A stretch of 64,000 nucleotides of DNA from Brevibacterium pigmentatum (GCF_011617465.1 NZ_CP050153.1:2852001-2916000); one strand, 5' to 3'. Positions 35,632 through 46,799 are shown, numbered from the stretch's first letter. Translations and numbers: made by a program. The notes: generated by a model from the sequence alone, not told the origin.

Positions 35632-36729
35632 TCAGCGGGTGTCGGGAGGCTCCTCACCGCTGCCGCGAACGATGACACAGAGCGCGTTGTCGAATTCCGG
35701 CACACCGTCATCGACGCGTTCGCGCCCGGTCGTCTCTGACGGATGCGGATTCCCACCCTCGCCGAGGCGGCCCTCTCCTCCCCCGGAATCGGTGGGTTCC
35801 GCGCCGGACCGGAGTCGTCGGACCGCCTCGGCGGCGAGGGATTCGACGTTGCGATCGACGACGGTGACGTCGAGGAGTTCGGCAGTGGGGAAATCGTCGA
35901 TGCCGACCAAGGCCGGCCATTCGCCGAGGCGGCGGCAGGCGTCGATGGCACCTTGGGTCACGGTCGCGGACAGGGTGATGAGTGCGCTGGGGGCGCTGCG
36001 CGAGCCCAGCCAGGCGGCGACGACGTTCTTCGCGCTGGCTTCGTCGTGGGCGTCTTCGCGCATATAGGCGCGCCAGCCGACGCCGGTGCGACCGGCGATG
36101 GCGTCTTGGATTCCCTGCAGCCGGCGGGTGGTGATGAGGCTGGGCGAATGGTCGCCGATGACGCCGAGCGCCATATGTCCGTGCGCGAGCAGCTGTTCGG
36201 CCGCAAGGCGTCCCGCTTCACGGTCGTCACCTGCGACGACGCTGATACCTGGGCCGGTGACCGCGGGGTCGAGGGTGACGATTCGGATGCCCGGCGCCGA
36301 GGCGGCGCGTGCGTAGGTCTCGGCCGCCTCGGGGTGGGCGCGGATGACGATGATCCCGGTCAGGTCGTTGGCGAGGCATTCGTCGAGGAAGGCTTCCTCA
36401 CGGTCCGGGTCGTCACCGACCACGGTCACCACCGGGCGCAGGTCGAGGGCGGCGAGTTCGGCTTCCACGGCGGCAAAGGCGCGGGCTTGGAAAGCGTCCC
36501 CGGCGTCGGAGAGGACGACGCCGATATAGGGTGAGCGGCCTCCGGCACGCAAGCGTCGGGCCGTGGGGTTGAGTCGGAATCCGAGTTCCTCGGCGGCGGT
36601 TTCGACCTTCTCCGCGGTTGAGGCGGCGACGTGCTTTTCGCCGTTGAGGACGCGGGAGGCCGTTTTTATGCTCACACCGGCGCGTTCGGCGACCGTGGCC
36701 AGGGTCGGCCGATCGTTTCGCTTCGCCAT
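35632..36729 (-). CDS. LacI-family transcriptional regulator of the sugar importer
   Basis: 365 residues: N-terminal helix-turn-helix (TLATVAERAGVSIKTASRVL, 8-27) and hinge helix, then a sugar-binding core (YIGVVLSDAGDAFQARAF). The C-terminal 45 residues (SGGGEGRLGEGGNPH and beyond) are low-complexity and carry the GCCGAGGCGG DNA motif. It precedes and shares strand with the importer genes, which it probably represses in the absence of the sugar. Confidence 0.9.
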   Translation of the reverse strand: MAKRNDRPTLATVAERAGVSIKTASRVLNGEKHVAASTAEKVETAAEELGFRLNPTARRLRAGGRSPYIGVVLSDAGDAFQARAFAAVEAELAALDLRPVVTVVGDDPDREEAFLDECLANDLTGIIVIRAHPEAAETYARAASAPGIRIVTLDPAVTGPGISVVAGDDREAGRLAAEQLLAHGHMALGVIGDHSPSLITTRRLQGIQDAIAGRTGVGWRAYMREDAHDEASAKNVVAAWLGSRSAPSALITLSATVTQGAIDACRRLGEWPALVGIDDFPTAELLDVTVVDRNVESLAAEAVRRLRSGAEPTDSGGGEGRLGEGGNPHPSETTGRERVDDGVPEFDNALCVIVRGSGEEPPDTR

Positions 36730-36830
36730 GTGCGCACCTTTGAGTCTGTGGACCGGTTCGTGACTCTGCGCATCGACGCGCAGGCAACCGTTGGAATGAT
36801 ACTAACCGGTGGGCATGAGGGATGAACGTA

Positions 36831-36873
36831 CTCGCCGAGGCGGGACATCCTTCCGGAGTCCCGCCTCGGCGAG
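36831..36873 (-). terminator. Hairpin after the siderophore operon built from two CCGCCTCGG motifs
   Basis: Perfect 16-bp stem (CTCGCCGAGGCGGGAC with its complement) and an 11-base loop, 18 bases after the synthetase stop. Each arm contains the window-wide 9-mer in opposite orientation. Likely terminator without U-tract. Confidence 0.7.
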
Positions 36874-36890
36874 GTTGTTGTCGGTTCGGC

Positions 36891-39503
36891 TCAGCTGGCC
36901 ACGGGGTTGGGCATGGTGCCCGCGTAGAGCAGCGATTCGGCTTGGTTGCCGATGTCGACCATCTGCTTCGTGTTCTTCAGCTGCAGTCGGTTGAGGCACG
37001 AATGGGCGAAGTGATCGGCGCGCAGATCGACGTCACCGCTGACCCCGCGTGCGAACTCCGGGTGCTCTGCCTCGTAGCCGTCGAGGGTCTCGGCGACGAT
37101 CGTCCAGAATCTATCGGCCGGCAGCAGTCCATCGGCGTCGAGGATGCCGGACAGGTGCCGCAGGACCCCGTCGAACATGTCGGTGAACACTGACAGGGCC
37201 TTCTCCTCCCCCGACACCACGGCGCGGATGCGTTCGACATCGGCAGGCAGTTCGCGGTGGCCGAGCACGGCGACCTCCTCACCGATGTCCTTCATGAATG
37301 CCCCGGTGACCACATGCTCGTCGAGGACGAGGATGAGGTTCTCCCCGTGCGGCATGAACACGAGATCGTGCGCCAGCAGCGCATGCACGAGTGGTTTCAG
37401 GTAGGCCCGCAGGTAGCTGCGTGCCCATGCCCCGGCACTCAATCCCGATGCGCTGATGAGCTCGCCGGCCAGCGACACCCCTTGGTGATCCCGGTGCAGC
37501 AGGGCTGCCATGGTGATGAGCTTCTGACCTGGTTCGATCTGCTCGACAGGGTTCTCCCGCCACAGGGCGGCGAGCATCTTCCGGTGTGGGTTCGTCTCCT
37601 TCGTCTGGTGGTAGACGTCCCCCGTGTAGCCGAGCGCGGCACGCTCCCGCAGCACTCGGAAGCCAGCCGCGGCGAAGGTGTCGTCGGAGGCGATGAGGTT
37701 CGCGACCCAGTCGTTGATGGCCGGGGTATCGCGCATGTACTTCGGCGACAGTCCACGCAGGAATCCCATGTTCTGCACGGCGAGCGCGACCTTCACATAC
37801 GGAGCCCCGGTCCGCGAACGGTTGAAGAACGTCCGCAGGGACTGCTGCGCCTGGTGCTTATCGAGTCCCTCCCCGAGCGGCAGCAGATCACCGCGGGCGA
37901 TGTCCGCGGCGAAGGTGATCGCCAGGCGGTGGTCGGCCTGCCAGGGGTGGATCGGCATGAGATGGAAGTCCGCCGGGTCCTGTCCCGCCGCCCGGATCCG
38001 GGAGCCGAAGAGGTCCCGTTCGGCTTCGCTGAGCGCCTCACCGAGGTGGCACTGCTCGTCGAGTCCAACGCCCAAGGAGAGATGGCTGAGATCGCGCCTC
38101 ACCGCCACCCATTCGAGGCGGTTCAGTTGTCCGTTTTCCGGTGCCCACGTGCGGAAGTCGCTGAGGCCGAAGCCGATGCGGCCGTTGTTCGCGAGGAACC
38201 CCGGGTGGCCCTCGGTCATGGCAGCCTCGGTGGTCTGGAAATCCGCTTCGACGAGTGCACGTGCATCGGGTCTGCGCCCGGCTCGAGCGTCCTCGAGTTT
38301 GAACGCGGCTCCGGCCAGGGTCGAGGCGAGCTCCTCAAGGTAGGTGGAGATGAGGTCTTCGGGGATGGAGAGTTCGTCTTGGAGTTCGACGACGAGTTCC
38401 TGCGCGTCGAGCGGCACCTCGGATCCGTCGCACCACCGGGTGATGCTGGCTTCGTCGATGACCCAGTGTTCGAGCGGCAGCACGCGCGCGGTGAACGTGT
38501 ACCGGCTGGCCCCGTCGACGCTCAGTTCCCACGTTTGATCTTCACCATTCGCCGAGGCGGCTCCCCCGTCCGCATGTGCGTTGCCATTCGCGGCGGCTCC
38601 CCCGCCCGCACCGACGCTCACCGGATGGATGAGTCGTTCGTGGGCGAATTCGGACAGGGCTTTGGCGACGAGGTGGCGTTGCACGACGGAGAACGCATCG
38701 AAGTTGAGATGGGCGTATGGCGCCGGCGGCGTTGCTGCTCTCCGGCTCATTCGTGATTCCGTCAGCTTCTGGTCGCCAGCCGATTCCTCGGTCTCAGCGA
38801 CGAGAGTCGGTCGCGCGTGATCCGAGTTGATGGGCGTCGGTCCCAGGCCTCCGGCGCCGACGAACGGGGCCAGTGCGCTGGACTCGAAATCCGCGCGGGT
38901 GCATACGCTCACGAGCGCGCGTTTCGCGATCTCGCCCATCATGATGGTCGCCTCCGTGATGGGGGTGAAGCCGGCGGCTCGGTTCTTCTCGATGATCGCG
39001 TCGTTTCGTGCATCGGGTTCGACGACGACACGTTCGGCACCGCGTCCTCCCTGGCCACCGGGTTTGAGGCAGAAGTCGATGACCGCCGCCATGATCCGGT
39101 CGGTAAGTCCGTGCACGGCAGGTCCTGCCGGTGGTGCGACGAGCAGGTGCATCCCGATGTCGCTAGGTCCGGTGGCCAGGACGTTCTGCGGGATGAGGCT
39201 GTCAGGAGTGTAGGTCTCGACGTAGAAGCAGTCATCTCCGTCGACGGATCCGACCCAACCGGCGTCGTCCGCTGAGTCGCGAATGCCTTCCAAGTAGGCC
39301 CGGACCTCGTTCTCGTTTAGGTCGGTCATCATCCAGTAGTGTGCGCGTGGGTGGGTCAGCCACTCGTGGATCCGGGCGGTGTTCCGGTCGACGTCGAGCG
39401 GACGGATGGTCACCGTCGCCGAGGCGGCCGTGAGCTTTACGTCCGCGTTCGGCGTCGTGCCCTTGACGGGAGCAGTCGGTTCGGTGATGAGTTCGGTGGT
39501 CAT
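36891..39503 (-). CDS. Fused GNAT acyltransferase and IucA/IucC siderophore synthetase (DesC-DesD-like)
   Basis: 870-residue two-domain protein. Residues about 30-195 are a GNAT domain of the IucB/DesC type (TVTIRPLDVDRNTARIHEWL; NRAAGFTPITEATIMMGEI) expected to acylate N-hydroxy-cadaverine. After a 60-residue linker, about 260-860 form an IucA/IucC NTP-dependent synthetase with HPGFLANNGRIGFG, HPWQADHRLA and the C-terminal HGENLILVLDEH. In Streptomyces desferrioxamine pathways these are separate proteins, DesC and DesD. A Gly/Ala/Asn-rich insertion (about 298-321) carries the GCCGAGGCGG motif. It overlaps the monooxygenase gene by ATGA and is the last gene of the operon. Confidence 0.92.
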   Translation of the reverse strand: MTTELITEPTAPVKGTTPNADVKLTAASATVTIRPLDVDRNTARIHEWLTHPRAHYWMMTDLNENEVRAYLEGIRDSADDAGWVGSVDGDDCFYVETYTPDSLIPQNVLATGPSDIGMHLLVAPPAGPAVHGLTDRIMAAVIDFCLKPGGQGGRGAERVVVEPDARNDAIIEKNRAAGFTPITEATIMMGEIAKRALVSVCTRADFESSALAPFVGAGGLGPTPINSDHARPTLVAETEESAGDQKLTESRMSRRAATPPAPYAHLNFDAFSVVQRHLVAKALSEFAHERLIHPVSVGAGGGAAANGNAHADGGAASANGEDQTWELSVDGASRYTFTARVLPLEHWVIDEASITRWCDGSEVPLDAQELVVELQDELSIPEDLISTYLEELASTLAGAAFKLEDARAGRRPDARALVEADFQTTEAAMTEGHPGFLANNGRIGFGLSDFRTWAPENGQLNRLEWVAVRRDLSHLSLGVGLDEQCHLGEALSEAERDLFGSRIRAAGQDPADFHLMPIHPWQADHRLAITFAADIARGDLLPLGEGLDKHQAQQSLRTFFNRSRTGAPYVKVALAVQNMGFLRGLSPKYMRDTPAINDWVANLIASDDTFAAAGFRVLRERAALGYTGDVYHQTKETNPHRKMLAALWRENPVEQIEPGQKLITMAALLHRDHQGVSLAGELISASGLSAGAWARSYLRAYLKPLVHALLAHDLVFMPHGENLILVLDEHVVTGAFMKDIGEEVAVLGHRELPADVERIRAVVSGEEKALSVFTDMFDGVLRHLSGILDADGLLPADRFWTIVAETLDGYEAEHPEFARGVSGDVDLRADHFAHSCLNRLQLKNTKQMVDIGNQAESLLYAGTMPNPVAS

Positions 39504-41005
39504 GCGTGTGACATCTCCTTGGAGTCGTCGAGTGCGAAGGTGGCGGAGTCGACCTCGGAATCAGCGTCGGTCGAGCCGGCCCGGGTATTTCCATTGGTCG
39601 AGTTCGCGGCTGCCAGAGTGGAGGCATAGGATTCGTCGGCCGGCACTCCGAAGGTCTGGAAGGCGATGGTCCGTTCGATCGGATACGGTTCTCGACCGGT
39701 CACCGCGGCGAGCACCACCGAGGCCCGCCAGGGACCGAAGCCCAGGTCAGGGGCGGTGACGCCGTGAGTGTGCTCTTCGCCGTTGAGGACGTGGATGGTG
39801 CCCTCGTCGTTGATCGTGTAGTGGCGGCTGACGTCGAGACGGCCGCGAGAGTCCAGACGGATATCGTCGCCGAGGGGGCTGAGGAAGTCCGGCACCTGTG
39901 ACTTGTATCCGGTGGCTGCGACGACCGATCCGGACCGCCTGGTGAAGGTCTTGCCCAGTGCGGTGTTGCGGAATCCGAGCAGGTATTCGCCGCTGATCGG
40001 GTCAATGTCGGCGCTCTCGAGTTCGGCTTCGGAGACGAGGTTCGTCAGCAGCTGCCGCCCGCCGCGGCTGAGTCGGTAGAGAGTGTCGTGGATGTCGTCG
40101 ACGAGGTCGGCGGAGATGCCCTTGTACAGCGTGCGCTGTTCCCGGCCGACGCGTTCGCGCAGCTCATCGGGCAGCGCCCGGAAGTGGTCGGTGTACTCCG
40201 GGGAGGTCATCTCAAGGGTGAGCTTCGTGTACTCCATCGGGAAGAACCGCGGCGAGCGGGTCGCCCAGTCCAGGCGGACGCCTCGGTCTTCGGCGTCGTC
40301 GATGAGGTCACGGTAGATCTCGGCGGCGGACTGGCCGCTGCCGACGATCGTGATCGCCCCGGAATCGAGCAGCGCCTCGCGGTTCTCGAGATAGTCGGCG
40401 GTGTGGATGAGCGGGCCGGCAGCGGGCGATTCGGCGACACCGTCCGGTCCGGCGGCGGGCGAGTCGGCGCCAGCGTCACGCCTAAGTCCCTGCAGCGCAG
40501 GCGGCAGCACTGGCTGCGTTCCCACCCCGAGGACGAGATGCCGAGCGCGGTAGGCCTCGGTCGTCAGGATCGAACCGCAGCCATCGACCACCTCGGCGAG
40601 GGCGGTGTACACACCGTCGTCCCTGGTCACGGACACGACGCGACGATTCCATCGCAGCGTATCCAACTGGGCGGCGACCCACCGGCAATATTCGTCGAAT
40701 TCGGCGCGAAGGGGGTAGAACGATTCGCGGATGTAGAACGGGTAGAGGCGGCGGCGTTCCTTGAGGAAGTTGAGGAACGAGTACGGCGAAGTGGGGTCGG
40801 CCATGGTGACGAGGTCGGCGAGAAACGGCACCTGGATGGTCGAGCCTTCGATCATCATGCCCGGATGCCAGCGGAATTCAGGGCGCTGGTCGAGGAAGAT
40901 CGCGTCGACGTCGTCGAGCGGTTCCGACAGTGCGGCCAGGCCGAGGCCGAAGGGACCGATGCCGACGCCGAGGATGTCGTGGATGGGCGTGGACTCTGCG
41001 CTCAT
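39500..41005 (-). CDS. Lysine/cadaverine N6-monooxygenase (DesB-like)
   Basis: 501-residue flavin-dependent N-hydroxylating monooxygenase. FAD site GVGIGPFGLGLAALSE (14-29), NADPH site TIVGSGQSAAEIYRDL, and the late ATGYKSQVPDFL motif of this family are present. With a lysine decarboxylase-like enzyme next to it, the substrate is probably cadaverine. An Ala/Gly/Pro insertion near 180-200 is unusual. It is coupled by ATGA overlaps to both neighbours. Confidence 0.92.
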   Translation of the reverse strand: MSAESTPIHDILGVGIGPFGLGLAALSEPLDDVDAIFLDQRPEFRWHPGMMIEGSTIQVPFLADLVTMADPTSPYSFLNFLKERRRLYPFYIRESFYPLRAEFDEYCRWVAAQLDTLRWNRRVVSVTRDDGVYTALAEVVDGCGSILTTEAYRARHLVLGVGTQPVLPPALQGLRRDAGADSPAAGPDGVAESPAAGPLIHTADYLENREALLDSGAITIVGSGQSAAEIYRDLIDDAEDRGVRLDWATRSPRFFPMEYTKLTLEMTSPEYTDHFRALPDELRERVGREQRTLYKGISADLVDDIHDTLYRLSRGGRQLLTNLVSEAELESADIDPISGEYLLGFRNTALGKTFTRRSGSVVAATGYKSQVPDFLSPLGDDIRLDSRGRLDVSRHYTINDEGTIHVLNGEEHTHGVTAPDLGFGPWRASVVLAAVTGREPYPIERTIAFQTFGVPADESYASTLAAANSTNGNTRAGSTDADSEVDSATFALDDSKEMSHA

Positions 41006-42732
41006 GCTGCGCCTCCTTCGGTTGCGGCGCCGTCGACGTCTGCGGCGCCCTCGAGATCTCGACCGGCGAGGATGCCGTGCCCGGTGGCACGGACGAGGTC
41101 GAGCACGGCGGTGACGTCATCGAGGCGGGTGTCGGGGTTGAGCAGGGTGAGTTTGAGCCATGGCCGGTCATCGATGACGGTGCGGGCGATGGCGGCGCGG
41201 CCGGAGCGGAAGAGGACGCGGCGGATGAGCGGCACGAGTTCGTCGCAGGTGACCTGGTCCGCGGTCGCCGGGGTGAATCGGAAGAGCACCGTGGACAGGT
41301 CCGAGGCACCGAGCACTGTGAAGTCAGCCTGATCCTCGAGCAGCGCCCGGACGTCGGCCGCGAGGTCGCAGACCGTGTCGAGCATCGACCCGATCTCGCT
41401 TGCACCTCGGGCGCGCAGCGTCGTCCAGAGCTTGAGCGCGTCGAAGCGGCGGGTGGTCTGCAGGGACTTGTCGACCTGGTTCGGTTCGGCGTCGGCAACC
41501 TGTGCTTCGGCTTCGGGGTTGAGGTAGTCATGGTGGTGGATCGTCGGCGCGAACAGGCTCGCGTCCCTGATCAGCAGGGCCGAGGAGGACACCGGCTGGA
41601 AGAACGTCTTGTGGAAGTCGATGGTCACCGAGGTGGCCTTGGAGATCCCGTCGAGCATGTGGGCTCGTTGTGGGGCCCAGAGCAGCCCGCCGCCGTATGC
41701 GGCGTCGACGTGCAGCCAGACGTTCGCCGAGGCGCAGACCTCGGCGATGGTCTCGAGCGGGTCGATGACACCGAGGTCGGTGGTTCCGGCGGTGGCGACG
41801 ACGGCCATGGGGATCTGGTCGTTCGCCTCGATGGCGAGCAGGCTCGCGTTGAGGGCCTCGGCGTCCATCCGGCCGGACCGGTCGGTCGGGGCGGTCACGA
41901 CCGCCTCGGCGTCGAGGCCGAGGAGGAAGGCCGCACGGGACACGGAGAAGTGAGCCTGATCGGTCGCGAGGATCCGCAGCCGGGACAGCTGGTCACGGCG
42001 TGTGGGCTCGCCCAGGTCGGGGCCGCCTCGGCGAGGTTCTGCGTCAACGGACCCGCCACGTTCGGATTCGTCGGCGTGATCGGCCAGTCCGGCAAGCACG
42101 TTTTCGCGGGCGAGGAACAGTGCCTGGAGATTCGACTGGGTGCCTCCGGAGGTGAAGATTCCGTCGCCGCCGGCGAAGCCGAGGTGGCCGCAGGTCCAGT
42201 CGATGAGGCGGCGTTCCATGAGGGTGGCGACCTGGGATTGGTCGTAGGTGTCGACCGAAGTGTTGATGGCCGCGAGCATCGCTTCGGCGGCGACGGCGGG
42301 CACGGCGACGGGGCAGTTGAGGTGGGCGACGTAGCTGGGGTGGTGGAACCACACGGCGTTGTCGGCGTAGAGGGCGTCGACTTCGCGCAGGGCTTCGGCG
42401 TTGCCGACTCCGGCGGTGTCGAGGTCGACAGCATCGACGGCAGCCTGCAGTCCGGAGCGGTCCTTCGCCGAGGCGGCGCGCTCAGTGGTGCGGAATCGTT
42501 CGCCGAGTGCGTCGACGACGTTGTGCATGAGCGATGTGTATTCGTCTGCGCTGTGGGCGCCGAGGAGCGCATCGGTACCGGGCGGGTTCCGGACCTCGGC
42601 AAGGGTGGGGTTGACGACCTCCGGCGCCGCGATCGGGGCGCTGGACTCGGAGTTCGCGTGGGGGATTTCGGGGGTCTGAAGGGGTGCTGAGGTGGGTGTC
42701 GCTTCGGTGTCGTAGAGCAGAGAAGTCGTCAC
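41002..42732 (-). CDS. PLP-dependent decarboxylase of siderophore synthesis (DesA-like)
   Basis: 576-residue group II amino acid decarboxylase. The PLP Lys lies in TIDFHKTFFQP; HVDAAYGGGLLWAP and GTTDLGVIDP are cofactor-site blocks. Relatives act on lysine (DesA) or diaminobutyrate; the neighbours favour lysine to cadaverine. The GTG at 42732 has GGAGG ten bases upstream, so it is preferred over a GTG 30 bases earlier. A Gly/Arg/Asp insertion near residue 245 carries the CCGCCTCGG motif. An iron box lies 49 bases upstream of the start. Confidence 0.92.
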   Translation of the reverse strand: MTTSLLYDTEATPTSAPLQTPEIPHANSESSAPIAAPEVVNPTLAEVRNPPGTDALLGAHSADEYTSLMHNVVDALGERFRTTERAASAKDRSGLQAAVDAVDLDTAGVGNAEALREVDALYADNAVWFHHPSYVAHLNCPVAVPAVAAEAMLAAINTSVDTYDQSQVATLMERRLIDWTCGHLGFAGGDGIFTSGGTQSNLQALFLARENVLAGLADHADESERGGSVDAEPRRGGPDLGEPTRRDQLSRLRILATDQAHFSVSRAAFLLGLDAEAVVTAPTDRSGRMDAEALNASLLAIEANDQIPMAVVATAGTTDLGVIDPLETIAEVCASANVWLHVDAAYGGGLLWAPQRAHMLDGISKATSVTIDFHKTFFQPVSSSALLIRDASLFAPTIHHHDYLNPEAEAQVADAEPNQVDKSLQTTRRFDALKLWTTLRARGASEIGSMLDTVCDLAADVRALLEDQADFTVLGASDLSTVLFRFTPATADQVTCDELVPLIRRVLFRSGRAAIARTVIDDRPWLKLTLLNPDTRLDDVTAVLDLVRATGHGILAGRDLEGAADVDGAATEGGAA

Positions 42733-42780
42733 TGTGAGGTTTCCTCCTTCGATGATGCGCACCGCGAAGCGCGGCTCGCA

Positions 42781-42799
42781 TTAGGGAAACCTACCCTAA
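42781..42799. promoter_or_regulatory. DtxR/IdeR/DmdR-type iron box of the siderophore operon
   Basis: TTAGGGAAACCTACCCTAA is a 19-bp interrupted palindrome (TTAGGG ... CCCTAA) matching the TTAGGTTAGSCTAACCTAA consensus of actinobacterial iron repressors. Its position at the siderophore promoter implies repression when Fe2+ is sufficient. Confidence 0.92.
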
Positions 42800-43010
42800 C
42801 TTTCTCTGTTTCCGAAGAGCCATCGGCCAGGTTCACCGACTACGGAAGTAGACCTCTCATCGGGGGCGATGCCGCCTCTTCCCAGCACTCATAAGGCAAG
42901 GAGCCCATTCGCACTACGGGTGCATCGGCCGGAAAACGAGCGCGTGGTCTTCGTCACAACAGGGTGTGTCATCCAGCATCGTGAGACAGCACGGACCCCG
43001 GTAACCGCGA

Positions 43011-43070
43011 ATTGTTGGGTCGATCCACGGTGGTTTCAGCCCGCAGACCACCGTGGATCGACCCAACAAT
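43011..43070. repeat. Perfect 24-bp inverted repeat with 12-base loop
   Basis: Arms 43011-43034 and 43047-43070 are exact complements (ATTGTTGGGTCGATCCACGG opens the first). It stands in the 482-bp gene-free stretch between the siderophore promoter and guaB, 80 bases beyond the guaB hairpin. It could be a second terminator, a binding site, or the remnant of a small mobile element; only one copy is in the window. Confidence 0.85.
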
Positions 43071-43149
43071 CTGCTCGGGCGCCGCAGAGTCACAGCCGCC
43101 CGTTGAAAGGCCAGGAATTCGCCCCGCGCCCTCGGCATCCACATAAGCA

Positions 43150-43191
43150 AGAAGCCGCAACCTCCGCGCAAACGCGGAAGCTGCGGCTTCT
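43150..43191 (-). terminator. guaB terminator hairpin
   Basis: AGAAGCCGCAACCTCCGCG pairs with CGCGGAAGCTGCGGCTTCT around a CAAA loop, with two mismatches in 19 bp. On the minus strand it follows the guaB stop by 24 bases and leads into TTGCTTATG. Confidence 0.8.
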
Positions 43192-43214
43192 CACTGACCA
43201 GAGAACCTCCTACG

Positions 43215-44774
<1,560 letters not shown>

Positions 44775-44919
44775 TCAATGCTATCGGAGCCAGAGTCTCG
44801 ACCGCTATGGGTTCAAGCACCGGGCACTGTGAGACTGGCTACACAGGAAATGCTGTGGGAATCGCACTAGAGCAGGGCGTTGAGTCGCGTGAGCGGCAAA
44901 GTGTCCGAACGCCGACCCC

Positions 44920-45582
44920 CTAGCGCCCCTCCCCCACGGACCGCGCGAGGTCGAGCGTCGAGGCTTCGGAATCGTCGAGGTGAATGCGCAGCAGTCCCTC
45001 GGCCCCCTGCCGATCCCCGGATTTCATCTTCTCGAGGATGTCCCGGTGCGGATTCGCCCAGTGCGAGTGGTATTTGCCGGGTTCGGGCGAGCGCGAGAAC
45101 GTCGTCGACAGCCGGGCCATGAGGTTGAGGTAGAACTCATCGAGCAGCGGTGAGCCCAGCAGCCCGACGATCGCCCGGTGGAACGACGCCGAGTGCTCCT
45201 GGGCATCCGCCCAGGTTTCGTTCTTCGGTGCGGTCTCGGCCCGGACCACGGAGGCTTCGACGGCGGCCATCGCCTCGTCGGTGGCGTCCTGCGATTCCTG
45301 GACGGCGCGGATTTCGAAGACCCGGCGGGCGCGGTAGAGGTCCTTGAGTTCGTCGATGCCGAAGGTGGAGACGAAGAAGCCCCGGTTGGGTTCCTGAGTG
45401 AGCAGCCCGGCGTGGCGCAGCAGGCTCAGCGATTCGCGGGCGGTGTTGCGCGAAACGTTGAACTCCTTGGCCAAGGCACCATCGCGGACCGGGCTTCCTG
45501 CCGGGTACTCACCGTCGGTGATGCGGGTGCGGACAAGGTCGACGATGGCCTCTGATGTGCATCCGGGGGCGTGTGGACTCAT
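44920..45582 (-). CDS. GntR-family regulator with FCD domain (FadR subfamily)
   Basis: 220 residues. Winged helix-turn-helix with DGALAKEFNVSRNTARESLSLL (about 34-55), then an all-helical FCD ligand-binding domain whose His/Asp residues usually bind a metal and a small carboxylate. The target is unknown; no catabolic operon is adjacent. It ends the run begun by the RluA-like gene, whose stop is ten bases upstream, so they may be co-transcribed. Confidence 0.88.
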   Translation of the reverse strand: MSPHAPGCTSEAIVDLVRTRITDGEYPAGSPVRDGALAKEFNVSRNTARESLSLLRHAGLLTQEPNRGFFVSTFGIDELKDLYRARRVFEIRAVQESQDATDEAMAAVEASVVRAETAPKNETWADAQEHSASFHRAIVGLLGSPLLDEFYLNLMARLSTTFSRSPEPGKYHSHWANPHRDILEKMKSGDRQGAEGLLRIHLDDSEASTLDLARSVGEGR

Positions 45583-45591
45583 AACACCAGG

Positions 45592-46656
45592 CTACCGGGT
45601 TTCGCCTGGATCGGAGCTGACCGCAGCAGGATCGAGGCCGAGTCCGCTCTCGAACCGTCGGCTCACTCCGGTCAGCGGATCGTCGAATGCGATCTCCGCG
45701 GCCAACAGCTGCAGCGGCGACGTGAAGTCGTAGGGGTCTGGCGCGAGGTCGACCGGATAGACCGGATCACCGAGGATGGGCAGCCCGAGCGCGTTCATGT
45801 GCACCCGCAGCTGGTGGGTCTTACCGGTGACCGGCTCGAGCTCGTACTCGGCAACCCCTCGCCGAGGCGGCGCTCCTCTCTCGCCTTCCCACCTGTCTCG
45901 CTGTTCGTGGTCGGATCCCTCACGCTGAGGCGGCCACGCGGCACCCGAGACACTGGTCCTGGTGGTAATGGTCCGCACCAGGCGGATCCGGCTGGTCGCG
46001 TTCGACTCCCCCGCGACTTCGAGGACTTGGCGTCCTCCGACGGGCTTCACCAGGCGTGATTCACGGACGAGCGGGAACTCCATGTCTGCAGGTGGTGCCG
46101 GGGCCAGGGCGCGGTACGTTTTGTGGACCCTGCGGTCTTGGAACAGGCGCTGGTAGCGGCCGCGTGTCTCGGGCCGTTTCGACAGGACAAGCAGTCCGGC
46201 GGTGATCCGGTCGAGGCGATGGATGGCGACGAGGTCGGGCTGGTCGAGGTCGACGCGCAGACGGGTGACGACGCATTCGCGGACGAAGCGTCCGTTCGGG
46301 GTGCTGGCCAGGAAGTGGGGTTTGTCGACGACGAGCAGGTCCTCATCCTCGAACACGATGCCGACTTCGAAGGGGATTCGTTCTTCGGGCGGGACAGGAC
46401 GGTGGAAGAAGTAGAACCCGCCGGGGATGACCTGATCGTCCCAGGTCACCGGGTGCCCCGCCTCGTCGCGGAGGTCCCCATCGGTCAGCAGCGCCCGTCG
46501 GGATTCGGGGGCCGCCTCGGGGAATTCGGATTCGAGCCATTCCCCGATCGAGTCGGGAACGGGCAGGTGATTCTTGGCGTGAGTGGCCTTGCCACCGGGG
46601 GCGCGCAGCGCGGTCGCCGAGATTCCCTCTCGAGGCGGAAGCGGACTGCGGGGCAT
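45592..46656 (-). CDS. RluA-family pseudouridine synthase
   Basis: 354 residues. The catalytic Asp is in HRLDRITAGLL (D149), followed by KTYRALAPAPP and GKTHQLRVHMNALGLPILGDPVYP, all RluA-family blocks; the N-terminal part looks S4-like. The target (23S rRNA or tRNA) cannot be assigned. An insertion of about 35 residues before the final strand (near 238-272, with GAPPRRG) is Gly/Arg/Glu-rich and encoded partly by the CCGCCTCGG motif. Confidence 0.9.
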   Translation of the reverse strand: MPRSPLPPREGISATALRAPGGKATHAKNHLPVPDSIGEWLESEFPEAAPESRRALLTDGDLRDEAGHPVTWDDQVIPGGFYFFHRPVPPEERIPFEVGIVFEDEDLLVVDKPHFLASTPNGRFVRECVVTRLRVDLDQPDLVAIHRLDRITAGLLVLSKRPETRGRYQRLFQDRRVHKTYRALAPAPPADMEFPLVRESRLVKPVGGRQVLEVAGESNATSRIRLVRTITTRTSVSGAAWPPQREGSDHEQRDRWEGERGAPPRRGVAEYELEPVTGKTHQLRVHMNALGLPILGDPVYPVDLAPDPYDFTSPLQLLAAEIAFDDPLTGVSRRFESGLGLDPAAVSSDPGETR

Positions 46657-46799
46657 GGGCCCAGTCTATGCGGTGCCGCCTTCGTCGCGGTCGCGAATGC
46701 ACTGGCGCGGAACCGCACGAAGTCTGCCGGATACCGCAGATCGGCAGCGGTTTCCGCAAAACTCCGAGACGCCTTCGGAATCCCGGCGGATGAGGACCT

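Noticed and set aside
43011..43070. tRNA gene or attachment site at the perfect inverted repeat
   Set aside because: The arms do not form a cloverleaf, there is no TTCRA loop, and no integrase gene is nearby.
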